A DNA stretch of 64,000 bases from Rodentibacter caecimuris (GTDB lineage Bacteria; Pseudomonadota; Gammaproteobacteria; Enterobacterales; Pasteurellaceae): contig MLAA01000002.1 in NCBI GenBank assembly GCA_001998905.1, positions 1-64,000 of the forward strand. The letters run 5' to 3'. Below the pieces are notes generated by a model. That model saw only the letters and a list, made by a program, of their open reading frames with translations. It had not been told where the DNA came from and ran no database searches. This document shows, one piece after another, positions 51,704 to 62,470 of this stretch. How positions within the stretch are numbered: the stretch's first letter is position 1; every line of letters starts with the position of its first letter. The position numbers were made by a program, and so were the translations under genes.

Positions 51704-53167
51704 GTGCATATTTTATCTATTGTCCGAATTATCGGCATTTTAATTATGTGTTTTTCCGCTACGATGTTGGTTCCCGCGATAGTGGCACTAATTTACGGAG
51801 ATGGCGGCGGAAAAGCATTTTTACAGGCTTTTGTATTAAGTTTCACGACCGGTGTATTATTGTGGTTGCCTTGCCGACATAATAAACAGGAATTACGCTC
51901 CCGTGAGGGATTTTTAATTGTTGTTGCCTTTTGGGTTGTACTAGGAAGTTTGGCTACTCTTCCTTTTCTACTTTTTGATTCTCTGCAATTGACATTAGCT
52001 TCTGCGATTTTTGAAGCCTTCTCTGGATTAACAACCACAGGAGCTACGGTAATGATAGGGCTTGATAACTTACCCAAAGCTATTTTGTTTTATCGCCAGC
52101 TTTTACAATGGTTAGGAGGTATGGGTATCATTATGCTTGCTATTGCAATTATTCCATTATTAGGAGTAGGGGGAGTACAACTTTATCGAGCAGAAATATC
52201 TGGTCCTTTAAAAGATCAAAAAATTCGCCCTAGAATTGCAGAAATTGCCAAATTACTCTGGATTATTTACATATTATTAACATTAATTTGTTGTTTGAGT
52301 TATAAATTTTCTGGAATGAACTGGTTTAATGCTCTGGGGTATAGTTTCTCAACAGTTGCTAATGGTGGGTTTTCAATGCACGATAAGGGTATGCAGTATT
52401 TTAATAGTAATACAATTTATATTATCAGTGCTATATTTATGTTTATTAGTGGAACTAATTTCGCATTACATGTTTCTGCTTGGGAAAATTTAGGTAAATA
52501 TAATCTATTAAGAAATTATTATTTGGATCCTGAATTTCGTTTTTTCTTTAATATGCAAATGGCTTGTATTGCTATATTTTCTCTTGGGCTTTATTTTTCG
52601 TACGATAGTTTCTCATTAGGTAAAGCTTTTAGTGAAGGTGCATTTCAATTAATTTCAATGTCAATGACATCAGGTTATACGATCTTTGATATGAATCAGT
52701 TACCAGCGTTTTTATCTATGTTATTGGTTTTTGCTTGTATAATCGGTGGATGTGCGGGGTCAAGTAGTGGTGGATTAAAAACGATAAGAATATTAATTAT
52801 GTGGAAACAAACAAGACGAGAATTGTCCTATATGTCCCACCCTAGTTTGGTATATCCAATAAAATTGAGAAATGTACAATTATCACCTCGAATTCTTGAA
52901 AGCATCTGGACATTTTTTCTACTTTTTATTCTTGTTTTTTGGTTATGCGTATTTATAGCCATTTTATGTGGAATGAGTATTTTTGATGCTATTGGCGCTA
53001 CTTTTGCTACTTTAACTAACGCTGGTCCTGGATTGGGAATGATAAGCCAAAATTTTGCTCAAGTACCAGATAATGCTAAACTTGTTTTTACTTTTGCTAT
53101 GGTGTGTGGGCGATTAGAAATTTTTCCACTTTTGGTTTTATTCAGTCCAGCATTTTGGAAAGCATAA
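51704..53167 (+). CDS. trkH: Trk potassium uptake protein TrkH
   Basis: A 487-residue inner-membrane K+ channel subunit, starting with GTG at 51704. Four P-loop-like repeats of the Trk/Ktr fold are visible ([45 protein letters not shown]) with the selectivity-filter glycines. It works with TrkA, which is elsewhere. Its stop overlaps the hemG start by one base (TAATG). Confidence 0.96.
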   Translation: MHILSIVRIIGILIMCFSATMLVPAIVALIYGDGGGKAFLQAFVLSFTTGVLLWLPCRHNKQELRSREGFLIVVAFWVVLGSLATLPFLLFDSLQLTLASAIFEAFSGLTTTGATVMIGLDNLPKAILFYRQLLQWLGGMGIIMLAIAIIPLLGVGGVQLYRAEISGPLKDQKIRPRIAEIAKLLWIIYILLTLICCLSYKFSGMNWFNALGYSFSTVANGGFSMHDKGMQYFNSNTIYIISAIFMFISGTNFALHVSAWENLGKYNLLRNYYLDPEFRFFFNMQMACIAIFSLGLYFSYDSFSLGKAFSEGAFQLISMSMTSGYTIFDMNQLPAFLSMLLVFACIIGGCAGSSSGGLKTIRILIMWKQTRRELSYMSHPSLVYPIKLRNVQLSPRILESIWTFFLLFILVFWLCVFIAILCGMSIFDAIGATFATLTNAGPGLGMISQNFAQVPDNAKLVFTFAMVCGRLEIFPLLVLFSPAFWKA

Positions 53168-53679
53168 TGAAAATATTAATTTTATATTCTAGTATTGACG
53201 GACAAACTAAAAAAATCGCTCAATTTATCGCAGAAAATTTAGAGGGAAAGGTTCAACTTCAAAGTTTAATGAGTTCCCTTGACTTATCTGAGTTTGATCT
53301 TATCATCATTGGAGCATCAATTCGATATGGTCATTTTGATCGTGATTTATATAAATTTATCGAGAAACAGACCGCACTTTTGAATAGTAAAAATGCTGTC
53401 TTTTTTGCAGTGAATTTAACTGCTAGAAAGGCGGGGAAAGATACCCCTGAAACTAATGTTTATACCCGTAAGTTTTTACAACGTATTCAATGGAAGCCTA
53501 AGTTAGTTGGTGTTTTTGCCGGTGCATTGTTTTATCCTCGTTATAAATGGTTTGATCGGATAATGATTCGGTTTATTATGAAAGTTACCGGAGGGGAAAC
53601 GGATCCGACCAAAGAAATTGAATATACTGATTGGGAGAAGGTGAAAGCATTTTGTGTGATGATTAACTCACTGCCATAG
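53167..53679 (+). CDS. hemG: Menaquinone-dependent protoporphyrinogen IX dehydrogenase
   Basis: A 170-residue flavodoxin-fold enzyme that oxidises protoporphyrinogen IX using the quinone pool. The start is the ATG overlapping the trkH stop. The FMN-binding region reads ILYSSIDGQTKKIA, and IIGASIRYGHF and FFAVNLTARK are typical of HemG. In E. coli, trkH-hemG is followed by an rRNA operon; here it meets the converging tsf terminator. Confidence 0.93.
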   Translation: MKILILYSSIDGQTKKIAQFIAENLEGKVQLQSLMSSLDLSEFDLIIIGASIRYGHFDRDLYKFIEKQTALLNSKNAVFFAVNLTARKAGKDTPETNVYTRKFLQRIQWKPKLVGVFAGALFYPRYKWFDRIMIRFIMKVTGGETDPTKEIEYTDWEKVKAFCVMINSLP

Positions 53680-53733
53680 ATTTTACTAGCGATGTGCTAT
53701 AGCAAATAATAGAGTAAATGTTTACTAAAAAAT

Positions 53734-53763
53734 AAAACCGACATCGGGAAATGTCGGTTTTTT
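53734..53763. terminator. Shared terminator of hemG and tsf
   Basis: An 11-bp perfect stem (53734-53744 with 53751-53761), loop CGGGAA, flanked by A and T runs, so it can work in both directions. Confidence 0.85.
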
Positions 53764-53776
53764 AGGTTAGAAATGA

Positions 53777-54622
53777 TTAGACTTTTTGCATTGCTGCTAC
53801 TTCTGCGGCAAAATCAGTTTCTACTTTCTCGATACCTTCGCCGACTTCAAAACGAATAAAATTGCTAACGGAGGCATTGCTTTCTTTTAAGAACTCTCCA
53901 ACAGATTTAGAGGGATCCATTACGAATGGCTGACCTGTTAGTGATACTTCACCAGTAAATTTCTTCATACGGCCTTCAACCATTTTTTCTGCAATTTCTC
54001 GAGGCTTACCTGATTCCATAGCAATAGCAACTTGGATTTCACGTTCTTTAGCGACAACTTCAGCTGGAACATCTTCCGGATTAACGAATTCAGGACGGCT
54101 TGCCGCAACATGCATAGCTACTTTTTTCAATAACTCATCGTCAGCTTTACCTGCAACTAGTACGCCAATTTTTGCTCCGTGTAAGTATGAACCCACTAGT
54201 TCTCCTTCAAGAGCTGCGACTCGGCGGATTGTCATATTTTCACCAATTTTCGCAACTAATGCGGCACGCTTTTCTTCAAATTGTGTTTGTAAGGCTTCAA
54301 TAGTTACACCTTTGTTTGCAATTGCATAATCTGCTACTTCATTCGCTAACCCAAGGAAACCGGCATCTTTTGCAACGAAATCTGTTTCACAGTTCATTTC
54401 GACTAATACACCATAACCATTGTTAACGCGCGCAAGAATCACACCTTCAGCCGCAACACGACCAGCTTTTTTAGCTGCTTTAGCTTGACCTGATTTACGC
54501 ATATTATCAATTGCAAGTTCAATATCGCCGTTTGCTTCTACTAAGGCTTTTTTACATTCCATCATACCTGCGCCGGTACGATCACGAAGTTCTTTTACTA
54601 ATGCTGCTGTAATTTCAGCCAT
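53777..54622 (-). CDS. tsf: Elongation factor Ts
   Basis: Guanine-nucleotide exchange factor for EF-Tu; 281 residues. The N-terminal UBA-like motif ([20 protein letters not shown]) and the core contact CETDFVAKD near residue 78 are present. It follows rpsB, separated by an attenuator hairpin. Confidence 0.98.
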   Translation of the reverse strand: MAEITAALVKELRDRTGAGMMECKKALVEANGDIELAIDNMRKSGQAKAAKKAGRVAAEGVILARVNNGYGVLVEMNCETDFVAKDAGFLGLANEVADYAIANKGVTIEALQTQFEEKRAALVAKIGENMTIRRVAALEGELVGSYLHGAKIGVLVAGKADDELLKKVAMHVAASRPEFVNPEDVPAEVVAKEREIQVAIAMESGKPREIAEKMVEGRMKKFTGEVSLTGQPFVMDPSKSVGEFLKESNASVSNFIRFEVGEGIEKVETDFAAEVAAMQKV

Positions 54623-54664
54623 TTTCTAATCCTCTCAAAACGCAGCTTTTTTGGCCGCACTTTA

Positions 54665-54701
54665 TAAATAAAAATGCAGGGAACCTAAAAAAGCCCCCTG
54701 C
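54665..54701 (-). terminator. rpsB-tsf intercistronic attenuator
   Basis: On the minus strand a stem GCAGGG/CCCTGC (54701-54696 with 54681-54676) is followed by a T-rich tract. It probably reduces read-through from rpsB into tsf. Confidence 0.6.
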
Positions 54702-54751
54702 GACCAATTAATCGTTGTGATTAATAAGGGCTTAACGCCTTATTGCTTGAA

Positions 54752-55480
54752 TTATTCTGCAACTTCCGCTTCAGCAAGTTCTTCTGCAACGGCTTCTTCA
54801 TTACCACGACCTTCTTTCACTGCAGAAGATGCAGCAGTTAAGTAAAGTTGAATAGCACGAGTTGCATCATCATTACCTGGAATAATGTAATCTACGCCAT
54901 CTGGTGTAGAGTTGGTATCGACGATAGCAAATACAGGAATTCCTAAGTTATTTGCTTCTTTAACAGCGATATGTTCGTGATCAGCACCAATAATAAATAG
55001 CGCGTCAGGTAAACCGCCCATATTTTTGATACCGCCAAGGCTTAATTCAAGTTTTTCCATCTCACGAGTACGCATTAACGCTTCTTTTTTGGTTAATTTA
55101 TCAAATGTACCATCTTGAGATTGGGTTTCTAAATCTTTTAAACGTTTAATTGATTGACGAACTGTTTTCCAGTTAGTCAACATGCCACCTAACCAGCGGT
55201 GGTTAACATAATATTGTTGACAATCTAATGCAGCGGCTTTCACTGATTCACTGGCTGCACGTTTGGTACCGACGAAAAGAACTTTACCGTTGTTGCTGGC
55301 GATACGAGTTAATTGTGCTAATGCATCATTGAACAATGGTAAGGTTTTTTCTAAATTAATGATATGAACGCCGTTACGAGCACCGAAAATGAAAGGTTTC
55401 ATTTGTGGATTCCAGTAGCGGGTTTGGTGACCGAAATGTACGCCTGCGTTAATCATTTCACGCATTGAAACTTGTGCCAT
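54752..55480 (-). CDS. rpsB: 30S ribosomal protein S2
   Basis: 242 residues, starting [20 protein letters not shown], with [14 protein letters not shown] and the conserved [20 protein letters not shown]. It is a late-assembling 30S protein. Co-transcribed with tsf and preceded by its own regulatory leader. Confidence 0.99.
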   Translation of the reverse strand: MAQVSMREMINAGVHFGHQTRYWNPQMKPFIFGARNGVHIINLEKTLPLFNDALAQLTRIASNNGKVLFVGTKRAASESVKAAALDCQQYYVNHRWLGGMLTNWKTVRQSIKRLKDLETQSQDGTFDKLTKKEALMRTREMEKLELSLGGIKNMGGLPDALFIIGADHEHIAVKEANNLGIPVFAIVDTNSTPDGVDYIIPGNDDATRAIQLYLTAASSAVKEGRGNEEAVAEELAEAEVAE

Positions 55481-55494
55481 AATATTTTCCTTTT

Positions 55495-55575
55495 AATGGG
55501 GTTGAGCCTCCACATACCAAGTAAACCGACCGTTTGGCACCCCGATTTACCCATCGGATATGTGTGTGTTGTTAA
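55495..55575 (-). ncRNA. rpsB leader (S2 autoregulatory element)
   Basis: On the minus strand the region between the promoter and rpsB contains GATGGGTAAATCGGGGTGCC and GTGGAGGCTCAACCCC, closely like the E. coli rpsB leader bound by S2. Upstream, at about 55607-55636, inverted uptake-signal cores flank the likely promoter. Confidence 0.7.
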
Positions 55576-55686
55576 ATAAATTCGCTGTGTTCTATTTGCA
55601 CAAACAGCGGCGCACTTTATATCATAAAGTGCGGTCAAAAACCAGCGTATTTTTTGATTCTGTGCTGTAATCGGGCATATAAATAA

Positions 55687-55711
55687 CTAAAGACACGCTA
55701 GGTGCCTTTAG
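55687..55711 (-). terminator. ppiD terminator
   Basis: A 10-bp stem with one G-T wobble (55711-55702 with 55696-55687), loop of 5, then an A/T-rich tail. It follows the ppiD stop. Confidence 0.65.
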
Positions 55712-55728
55712 TCAATGATTAAGAAGGA

Positions 55729-57591
55729 TTAGTTGTTAGTTTCTTGATTTATAAATGCTTGATTTATTTCAATTTGCGCTTTTTCCCTCAAAGCTTGCAA
55801 TAATAAGGAAGAAAATTCAAGGCGATGGGATTGCAATAATTGCTGTTGAAATTGTTGTTTATCAGTTTCGGGTAAATTACCATCTTCTACCTTATCTAAA
55901 GCAGCTACAACAACATCGCCATTTGATGAACGTACGATTTGGTAAGTTGGTTTGCTCTCTTCGGGTTTTTCAATAGCGAAAATACCACTGGTTAAAATAG
56001 GGTCTTGATTTTCATTTAGGCGAAATGCTTGAGATTGGCTTAGGGTAATATTGCCTATCTTAGCATTAGGGTTTTCTTTTAACTTCTCTATATATTGTTC
56101 CGCTTGTGCCGATAAGACCTGTTCAGCTTTTTGATGTTTGAGTAGTTGCTCGATCTGAGGTGTTGCCTCATTAAGGCTGAGAATGCCTTCTGCTTTGTGA
56201 TCTAATATGCGAACAAAAATAATGTGCTGATCACCAACATTTAATGCATCAGAGTTAATGCCTCCGTTAGAAATATCAGATCCAAATATAGTCGAAATCA
56301 CATTTGGGAAATTTAACTCAGTAGGAATATTCTGGCGAGAAAAGTAGTCTGTTTCTTGTAGTTTGACATTTGCTGCTTTTGCCGCAGATTCTAAAGAATT
56401 ACTATCTTCAAAGGCTTTTTCTGCCATTTGTTTTTCGATTGTGAAGAAACGGTTTTCAGCTAAGTTTTTCCGAACTAAATCTGCAATATAATTTTTTACT
56501 TGCGCTAAATCCTGTGTTTTACGTTCTTTGACTAAAATAATATGGTATTTTCCGTCAACATTAATCGGAGAACTAAATTCCCCTACATTTAAAGTGGCAG
56601 CATGCTCTTCAAATGCTTTTGGTAATTCATTGGCGCTTATCCAACCTAAATCTCCGCCATTTTGGGCGGATAAAGTATCAACAGACAGCTTTTTTGCTAA
56701 CTCGGAAAAATTAGCGCCTTGCTTTAGTTGTTGATAAACATCTTGTGCGGTTTGTTCATTCTCCAACTGGATATGAGCTAAATTCTGAGCCATAAATTGT
56801 GTTTTGTTATCTTGATAATATTGTGCGATTTCAACATCACTGACTTGGATTTCTTTTTCTACATCAGCGCGAGAAAACGAAATATATTGAACCTTAGCTT
56901 GTTCGGGTTGAATAAGTGAAGTGCGGTTGTTTTCATAATAGTTTTTTATTTCTTCTTGCGTTACATTTTGTTTGGCGCTTTCCTCTACAAAATTAAAACG
57001 AGCAAGACGTACGAAACGTTTTTGGAATAATAATTTTTCCATTTCATCAGCTTGCGCTGTTACAACAAATTCACTCTGACTTAACCCGTTTTGTAATTGT
57101 TGGAATGTCAGACCTCGACGTAGTATTTCGGCATAAAGATTTGGATTCAAATTACTTTGGCGTAAACGCTCTAGGTAAACAGAATTGTTAAATTTTCCCT
57201 CTGTTTGAAAAGTTGGATCGGCGACAATTGCTCGTTTAACCATATCATCACTGACATTTAGTTTTAATTCTTCGACATATTGACGTAGTAATTCTTGATT
57301 AATCATTTGATTAATCACCGATTGACGCAGAGCGTTAACAAAATCCGGAGAATCGGTTTTCGATAAAAACTCTAAGCCTTCCTGTTGTGCCCGTTGTTCG
57401 AAAACTTGGTTGTATTCATTCAGAAAGCTTTGTTGAGAGATTGACTCTCCATTGACTTTAGCTGCGGAAACATCTGTTGATGAGAATAAATAGCCGGACA
57501 TTCCACCAATCAGAAAAGAGAGGGTGATTAAGCCCAATATAGCTTTGGCAAAGGTACTGTTTGCTGCACCATGAAGTTTTTCAATTAACAT
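55729..57591 (-). CDS. ppiD: Periplasmic chaperone / peptidyl-prolyl isomerase PpiD
   Basis: A 620-residue membrane-anchored folding factor near the Sec exit. An N-terminal membrane helix (about residues 16-34, FAKAILGLITLSFLIGGMSG) is followed by SurA-like N-terminal helices and a PpiC-type parvulin domain (about 255-355, with QNGGDLGWISANELPKAF), then a C-terminal domain. As in other Pasteurellaceae it lies near the mnmE cluster. Confidence 0.94.
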   Translation of the reverse strand: MLIEKLHGAANSTFAKAILGLITLSFLIGGMSGYLFSSTDVSAAKVNGESISQQSFLNEYNQVFEQRAQQEGLEFLSKTDSPDFVNALRQSVINQMINQELLRQYVEELKLNVSDDMVKRAIVADPTFQTEGKFNNSVYLERLRQSNLNPNLYAEILRRGLTFQQLQNGLSQSEFVVTAQADEMEKLLFQKRFVRLARFNFVEESAKQNVTQEEIKNYYENNRTSLIQPEQAKVQYISFSRADVEKEIQVSDVEIAQYYQDNKTQFMAQNLAHIQLENEQTAQDVYQQLKQGANFSELAKKLSVDTLSAQNGGDLGWISANELPKAFEEHAATLNVGEFSSPINVDGKYHIILVKERKTQDLAQVKNYIADLVRKNLAENRFFTIEKQMAEKAFEDSNSLESAAKAANVKLQETDYFSRQNIPTELNFPNVISTIFGSDISNGGINSDALNVGDQHIIFVRILDHKAEGILSLNEATPQIEQLLKHQKAEQVLSAQAEQYIEKLKENPNAKIGNITLSQSQAFRLNENQDPILTSGIFAIEKPEESKPTYQIVRSSNGDVVVAALDKVEDGNLPETDKQQFQQQLLQSHRLEFSSLLLQALREKAQIEINQAFINQETNN

Positions 57592-57725
57592 TGATCAATG
57601 ATCCTTTTAGTAAAAAGTGAGTAATTATAGCGAAAAATGAACCCTTTCACAGCTAAAATGTGCCGTGTTCGTATAATAGCTTGAGAGCAATGATTATCAG
57701 CGTAAGACTATCAAAAATTTTTTCT

Positions 57726-58190
57726 TCATTTTTGGATTTCTGTTCTAAAAAATAACCGCTCTTCGCGCTTATTAGAGAAGATAATGCTGATAATGAATGG
57801 GGCTGACAGAATATTAGTATGTAAAAATACAAAGGTTATTCCTACGGTGAGAACATCAATACGGGTTGTGATACCTAGAGTTAATAATGATTTTAAGGTG
57901 AGGTTTCGCGTTTAGGATAATTTCCCGAATTGAAACCTTCATGGATTATGTGGAAGCTAATAAACCAGTAATAAGTGAAGGCAAACCAGTGATCCCAATC
58001 CTGAATTAATTCACCAAATTGCCTTCTGATTAGGTAATCAATAATAGGCATTATTCCTCTTAATAGACCAAAACATAAATAGAGGGGTAATGCACATCTC
58101 AATGAAAGCAACGTATGCCTAGATCTTTAGACATTATAACAAAGGCAGCCACAGAAAGCCCTAATGCAATAAAAAGTGTTGATAATCTTA
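57726..58190 (-). pseudogene. Decayed small membrane-protein gene
   Basis: Between ppiD and mnmE, three minus-strand frames together give a plausible membrane protein: RLSTLFIALGLSVAAFVIM (near 58180-58110), then PIIDYLIRRQFGELIQDW, FAFTYYWFISFHIIHEGFN (58111-57893), then LKSLLTLGITTRIDVLTVG and FVFLHTNILSAPFIISIIF, ending FRTEIQK at 57726. Stops and shifts separate the parts, and no start with a ribosome site is seen. I do not recognise the family. The remaining 57592-57725 is upstream of ppiD and holds no gene. Confidence 0.5.
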
Positions 58191-58191
58191 T

Positions 58192-59550
58192 CTATTTTCC
58201 TATGCAAAATGAACTGAAGATATTTCCTAGTAGATCATCGGAAGTAAACTGACCGGTAATTTCACTCAGATGATGTTGTACAATGCGTAATTCTTCAGCA
58301 AGCAATTCACCTGCAGCAAATTCTGTAAGTTGAGTTAAACCAGCGTGTAAGTGAAGATCCGCCTGTTCGAGGGCTTCTAAGTGTCGACGGCGAGCTAAAA
58401 AACCTCCTTCGCTACTGGTTTGATAACCGACAGATTGTTTTAAATGTTCGCGTAATAAATCGATGCCAGATTGGGTTTGTGCAGATAAGCAAATAATCAC
58501 ATAGCCGTTTTCATTGTATATATTTTCTGCTTTGCCGCTAAGATCAATTTTGTTGCGTACAATAGTAATGGGAATATCTGTTGGTAATGTTGTTAGAAAT
58601 TCTGACTGCACTTTTTCAAGATCTTGGCTATTCGGATCGCTATCGTCTAACATTAAAATGATCCTGTCAGCTTGCCCGATTTCATTCCAGGCACGAGAGA
58701 TTCCAATACGTTCAACTTCGTCAGTGGCATCTCGCAGGCCTGCAGTATCAATAATATGTAACGGCATTCCATCGATATGAATATGTTCGCGTAATACATC
58801 ACGTGTTGTACCAGCAATATCCGTAACAATGGCGGCTTCGCGTCCTGCCAGAGCATTTAGTAGGCTGGATTTACCTGCATTAGGTCGCCCGGCAATAACG
58901 ACTTTCATTCCTTCGCGCAAAATTGAGCCTTGTTTTGCTTCGGTACGAACATTTTTTATTTGTTGAATAATTTCTCGTAAGTAGGTCTCAATTTTTCCAT
59001 CAGCCAAGAAATCTATTTCTTCATCAGGGAAATCAATTGCGGCTTCAACATAAGTACGCAGATAAATAACACTATCAACTAATTTATTGATCTTATTTGA
59101 GAATTCACCCTGTAAGGATTTTAGTGCGGAACGGGCTGCTTGCTCTGAAGTGGCATCAATTAAATCCGCAATCGCTTCAGCTTGTGCCAAATCCAGTTTA
59201 TCATTTAAAAAAGCTTGTTCGGAAAATTCACCGGGGCGAGCAAGGCGGACACCAGTAATTTGTAGAATACGTTTTAGCAGTAAATCTAAGACAATTTGAC
59301 CGCCATGTCCTTGTAGCTCTAAAACGTCCTCTCCCGTAAAAGAGTGAGGTGCTTTGAAAAGTAATGCGATACCTTGATCTAAAATAGTACCGTCGGTATC
59401 TTTGAAAGGTAAATAATCCGCTATTCTTGGTTTAGGACATTTTCCTAAAACTTGTTGGGCGACTTCTGTTGCAAGTGGGCCAGATACACGTAAAATGCCT
59501 ATCCCACCGCGTCCAATTGGTGTTGCTTGGGCAACGATAGTTTCTTTCAT
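58192..59550 (-). CDS. mnmE: tRNA modification GTPase MnmE
   Basis: With MnmG it adds the carboxymethylaminomethyl group at U34 of some tRNAs. It has 452 residues. The N-terminal folate-binding domain ([26 protein letters not shown]) is followed by the inserted G domain with [16 protein letters not shown] and NKIDL, and the C-terminus ends in the essential CIGK motif. It lies 254 bp after yidC. Confidence 0.97.
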   Translation of the reverse strand: MKETIVAQATPIGRGGIGILRVSGPLATEVAQQVLGKCPKPRIADYLPFKDTDGTILDQGIALLFKAPHSFTGEDVLELQGHGGQIVLDLLLKRILQITGVRLARPGEFSEQAFLNDKLDLAQAEAIADLIDATSEQAARSALKSLQGEFSNKINKLVDSVIYLRTYVEAAIDFPDEEIDFLADGKIETYLREIIQQIKNVRTEAKQGSILREGMKVVIAGRPNAGKSSLLNALAGREAAIVTDIAGTTRDVLREHIHIDGMPLHIIDTAGLRDATDEVERIGISRAWNEIGQADRIILMLDDSDPNSQDLEKVQSEFLTTLPTDIPITIVRNKIDLSGKAENIYNENGYVIICLSAQTQSGIDLLREHLKQSVGYQTSSEGGFLARRRHLEALEQADLHLHAGLTQLTEFAAGELLAEELRIVQHHLSEITGQFTSDDLLGNIFSSFCIGK

Positions 59551-59763
59551 AAATGTTTCCTAAATAGACCGCACTTTTGTTTAAGTGTAGTCGTTTGCTG
59601 TTATGAGCGAAAAGCTTCAATACTCTCAATATTTGAAATATAAGTTTCAATGATATACAGGGAGGCAAACCCGGGCTATCGGATATCAGCTTTATTCTAT
59701 TACGACATAATACTGCAATATTTTGGTATATCAGACTTATTGTATTGTGAAGTTTGAAAAATA

Positions 59764-59785
59764 AAAGGTATCCGCAGATACCTTT
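59764..59785 (-). terminator. yidC terminator
   Basis: A 9-bp perfect stem (59764-59772 with 59777-59785), tetraloop CGCA, followed on the minus strand by T-rich sequence. It lies just after the yidC stop and before mnmE. Confidence 0.8.
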
Positions 59786-59804
59786 ATTTATTTTTTGAAT
59801 TTCA

Positions 59805-61430
59805 TTATTTGCTGCGAGAGTGTAATCCTTTTTTCTCTAGACCACGGTAGATCAACTGTTGTTGAACGATTGTAATTAAGTTTGATGCCAACCAGTATAA
59901 TACCAAGCCAGATGGGAACCAGAGGAAGAAGAAGGTAAACATTAACGGCATAAAATTCATAATTTTTTGCTGCATTGGATCTGCAACTGGCGTTGGGGAC
60001 ATTTTTTGTAATAAGAACATTGATCCTCCCATCAAGATTGGAAGAATATAGTATGGATCTTGTGCTGATAGGTCTTGGATCCAACCGAAAAATGGTGCGT
60101 GACGGAGTTCGACAGCTTCCATAAATGTCCAATATAATGCAATAAAAATGGGCATTTGTAGAAGAATCGGTAAACATCCACCTAGTGGATTGACCTTTTC
60201 TTCTTTATAGAGTTTCATCATCTCTTGGCTCATACGTTGGCGATCATCACCAAAACGTTCGCGCATTTCCTGCATTTTAGGTTGGAGCATACGCATTTTC
60301 GCCATTGAGGTATATTGAGCTTTAGTAAGAGGGTAGAGGATTGCTTTAACGACTAGTGTTACTCCAATGATTGCTAAACCCCAGTTACTGACTAGTGATT
60401 GGATTAGAGTTAATAATTTGAATAGAGGTTTTGCGATAAACCAAGCCCAACCATAATCAACGGTCAAGTCCAAGTGATTAGCTGTTTCTGACATTTGATC
60501 TTGTAATTTAGGACCCGTCCACAATTTACTAGTGATGGTTTCGGTTGTGCCAGCAGGAATCAGAACTGTTGAGCTACGATAGCCGATAAATCCGACATTA
60601 CTAGCTTTATCGGTTGATGTGTAAAGTAGATTAGTGGCATCTTGGTTAGGGATCCAAGCGGAGACAAAATAATGCTGTAAAATGGCAGCCCATCCAGCTT
60701 TTGTATTAATGCTGAGATTGGCTTTTTGCATATCGTCAAAACTGTATTTTTTATAATTTGTCTCAGCGGAAGAATAAGCACCACCGGTATAAGTCGGCAT
60801 TGCCATATTACCCGAGTTTTCGACGAGGGTATGCTTTAATTGTCCGTAAGCTTCTACTTCAACGGGTTGGTTACTTTGGTTTTGAATTTCAAAGTTAACC
60901 GCCACATCGTATTCACCGCGTTTTAATATAAAAATTTTGCGATATATCACGCTGTCCTTTTCAAAGACTAGCGGGACCTGTAGTTCATTTTGGCCTTCTT
61001 CTAATCGGAAAAGGCTTCCTTCGATTTGATAGTTGGCTCGAGCGGTTTTACTATCAATTCCGTTTTTTCCAACTAAGCCACTTTGGGCGATATAAATATG
61101 TTCAGGTGTGTTTTTTAGTAAAGAGAATGGCGTGTCGGAATTTAGTTCAGCATTATATTTTAATAATTCAGAACTAATAACATCTCCGCCTAAAATATCT
61201 ACTTTTAAGCGTAATACATCATTTTCGAGTGTGATAATTCGACCTTGAGATTGTGAATTCACGGTAACGGAATCTGAGATTGATGCATGCGTCGGAGTAT
61301 CAGAAGCTATTTTTGCTGATTGTTCTGTTGTTTGAGCCGGAGGCGGATTTTGATCTAGTTGCCATTGCTGATAAACAAGGAAAGAAATAAAGAATAGTGC
61401 TAGCACTAATAGGCCGCGTCTTGAGTCCAT
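59805..61430 (-). CDS. yidC: Membrane protein insertase YidC
   Basis: Inserts proteins into the inner membrane alone or with SecYEG. It has 541 residues: an N-terminal helix ([16 protein letters not shown]), a large periplasmic beta domain (about 55-340) and five C-terminal helices with the substrate groove, including the Arg in [15 protein letters not shown]. The start overlaps the yidD stop by one base. A short acidic/basic tail ends [11 protein letters not shown]. Confidence 0.97.
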   Translation of the reverse strand: MDSRRGLLVLALFFISFLVYQQWQLDQNPPPAQTTEQSAKIASDTPTHASISDSVTVNSQSQGRIITLENDVLRLKVDILGGDVISSELLKYNAELNSDTPFSLLKNTPEHIYIAQSGLVGKNGIDSKTARANYQIEGSLFRLEEGQNELQVPLVFEKDSVIYRKIFILKRGEYDVAVNFEIQNQSNQPVEVEAYGQLKHTLVENSGNMAMPTYTGGAYSSAETNYKKYSFDDMQKANLSINTKAGWAAILQHYFVSAWIPNQDATNLLYTSTDKASNVGFIGYRSSTVLIPAGTTETITSKLWTGPKLQDQMSETANHLDLTVDYGWAWFIAKPLFKLLTLIQSLVSNWGLAIIGVTLVVKAILYPLTKAQYTSMAKMRMLQPKMQEMRERFGDDRQRMSQEMMKLYKEEKVNPLGGCLPILLQMPIFIALYWTFMEAVELRHAPFFGWIQDLSAQDPYYILPILMGGSMFLLQKMSPTPVADPMQQKIMNFMPLMFTFFFLWFPSGLVLYWLASNLITIVQQQLIYRGLEKKGLHSRSK

Positions 61431-61690
61431 TATGTTTTCTCTTCGTTATTATTAATCTTTGGAGGGACAGGATCTAGTCCCCCCGCATTCAAAGGGTGAC
61501 ATTTTAATACACGTTTTAATGTAAGCCAACCACCTTTTAGCAATCCATGTGTTTTTAATGCCTCAATACCATAGCAGGAACAAGTCGGTATAAATCGGCA
61601 ACGTGGACCAATTAATGGGCTGATAGCCATTTGGTAAAGTCGGATTAATCCTATTAGGATTTTTGTGCCAAGCGAATGTGGCGTTGCCAT
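61430..61690 (-). CDS. yidD: Membrane protein insertion efficiency factor YidD
   Basis: An 86-residue protein of the YidD family, helping YidC-dependent insertion. [21 protein letters not shown], the [15 protein letters not shown]ys motif and [18 protein letters not shown] are diagnostic. It overlaps rnpA by 37 nt and yidC by 1 nt, as is common. Confidence 0.95.
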   Translation of the reverse strand: MATPHSLGTKILIGLIRLYQMAISPLIGPRCRFIPTCSCYGIEALKTHGLLKGGWLTLKRVLKCHPLNAGGLDPVPPKINNNEEKT

Positions 61691-62013
61691 AGTTTATCCA
61701 ATGTTTGGTTAAAGGTTGAGTTATCAAGCTGACCAATTCCCTGTCTTGCTATTAGAACGAAGTCATAATTAGGCAGATAGTGCTGGTGCGAACGAAAATA
61801 TTCACGAGTTAAGCGTTTAATCCGATTTCGATCATGGGCTCGTTTTAGATATTTCTTTGATACGGCTAAGCCTAACCGAGGATGTTCAAGATTATTTTTA
61901 CGGGCTAGAATGGTAACTTGAGGCGTGCTTGCTCGTAGAGGTTGTTCGAATACATATTTAAATTGGGAGGGAGTTAACAGGCGTAACTCCCTAGAAAAGT
62001 TTAACCTAGCCAC
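61654..62013 (-). CDS. rnpA: Ribonuclease P protein component
   Basis: A 119-residue basic protein that helps the RNase P RNA bind pre-tRNA. It starts with GTG at 62013 ([18 protein letters not shown]). The family RNR motif is present as [17 protein letters not shown]. It begins 14 bp after the rpmH stop. Confidence 0.96.
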   Translation of the reverse strand: MARLNFSRELRLLTPSQFKYVFEQPLRASTPQVTILARKNNLEHPRLGLAVSKKYLKRAHDRNRIKRLTREYFRSHQHYLPNYDFVLIARQGIGQLDNSTFNQTLDKLWQRHIRLAQKS

Positions 62014-62027
62014 AGCTAAAGAGTGGA

Positions 62028-62162
62028 TTATGCAGATAAACTTTTACGACCTTTAGCACGACGACGAGCTAAAACTTGACGGCCGTTTTTAGTTGCCATA
62101 CGCGCACGAAAACCGTGAGTACGGCTGCGTTTTAATACGGAAGGTTGAAATGTACGTTTCAT
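62028..62162 (-). CDS. rpmH: 50S ribosomal protein L34
   Basis: 44 residues ([20 protein letters not shown] ... KGRKSLSA), the usual length. It is missing from longer ORF lists because of size. First gene of the rpmH-rnpA-yidD-yidC unit and divergent from dnaA. Confidence 0.98.
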
Positions 62163-62317
62163 TATAAATCTACCTAAAATCTAAATTATTTGTCCTAACC
62201 TTAAAGTTAGGAAACAAAAGAATTATTACAAAAATAAGGACGCAATTTTAATCATAAATTAAACATTCGTCAAACAAGAAACGGAGGAATATTGGAAATA
62301 GTTCCAAAATCGGGGCG

Positions 62318-62345
62318 ATTATACTGAAATTTCTAAAGATCTCAA
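62318..62345 (-). promoter_or_regulatory. rpmH promoter
   Basis: On the minus strand, -35 TTGAGA (62345-62340), spacer of 16 bp and a perfect -10 TATAAT (62323-62318). The leader up to rpmH holds a 7-bp hairpin (62193-62199 with 62206-62212). The rest of the 308-bp rpmH-dnaA gap includes a TTATACATA near-match to a DnaA box near 62452 and two GATC sites. Confidence 0.7.
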
Positions 62346-62470
62346 GAAACCTTTTTATGTTTTTTTATCCCTTTTATAAGGATCTTTTGTGTGGTTTATT
62401 GTAGAATTCACCCCGTATTTTATGACTTTCATACTAACGACAAATAATTGTTATACATAATCTAAGGATA

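Noticed and set aside
53680..53776. Looked for an rRNA operon after hemG, as in E. coli
   Set aside because: Only a bidirectional terminator lies between hemG and tsf; no rRNA-like sequence is present.
62163..62470. rpmH-dnaA gap as the replication origin
   Set aside because: Only one near-match to a DnaA box and two GATC sites were seen, with no cluster. In H. influenzae the origin is not next to dnaA.
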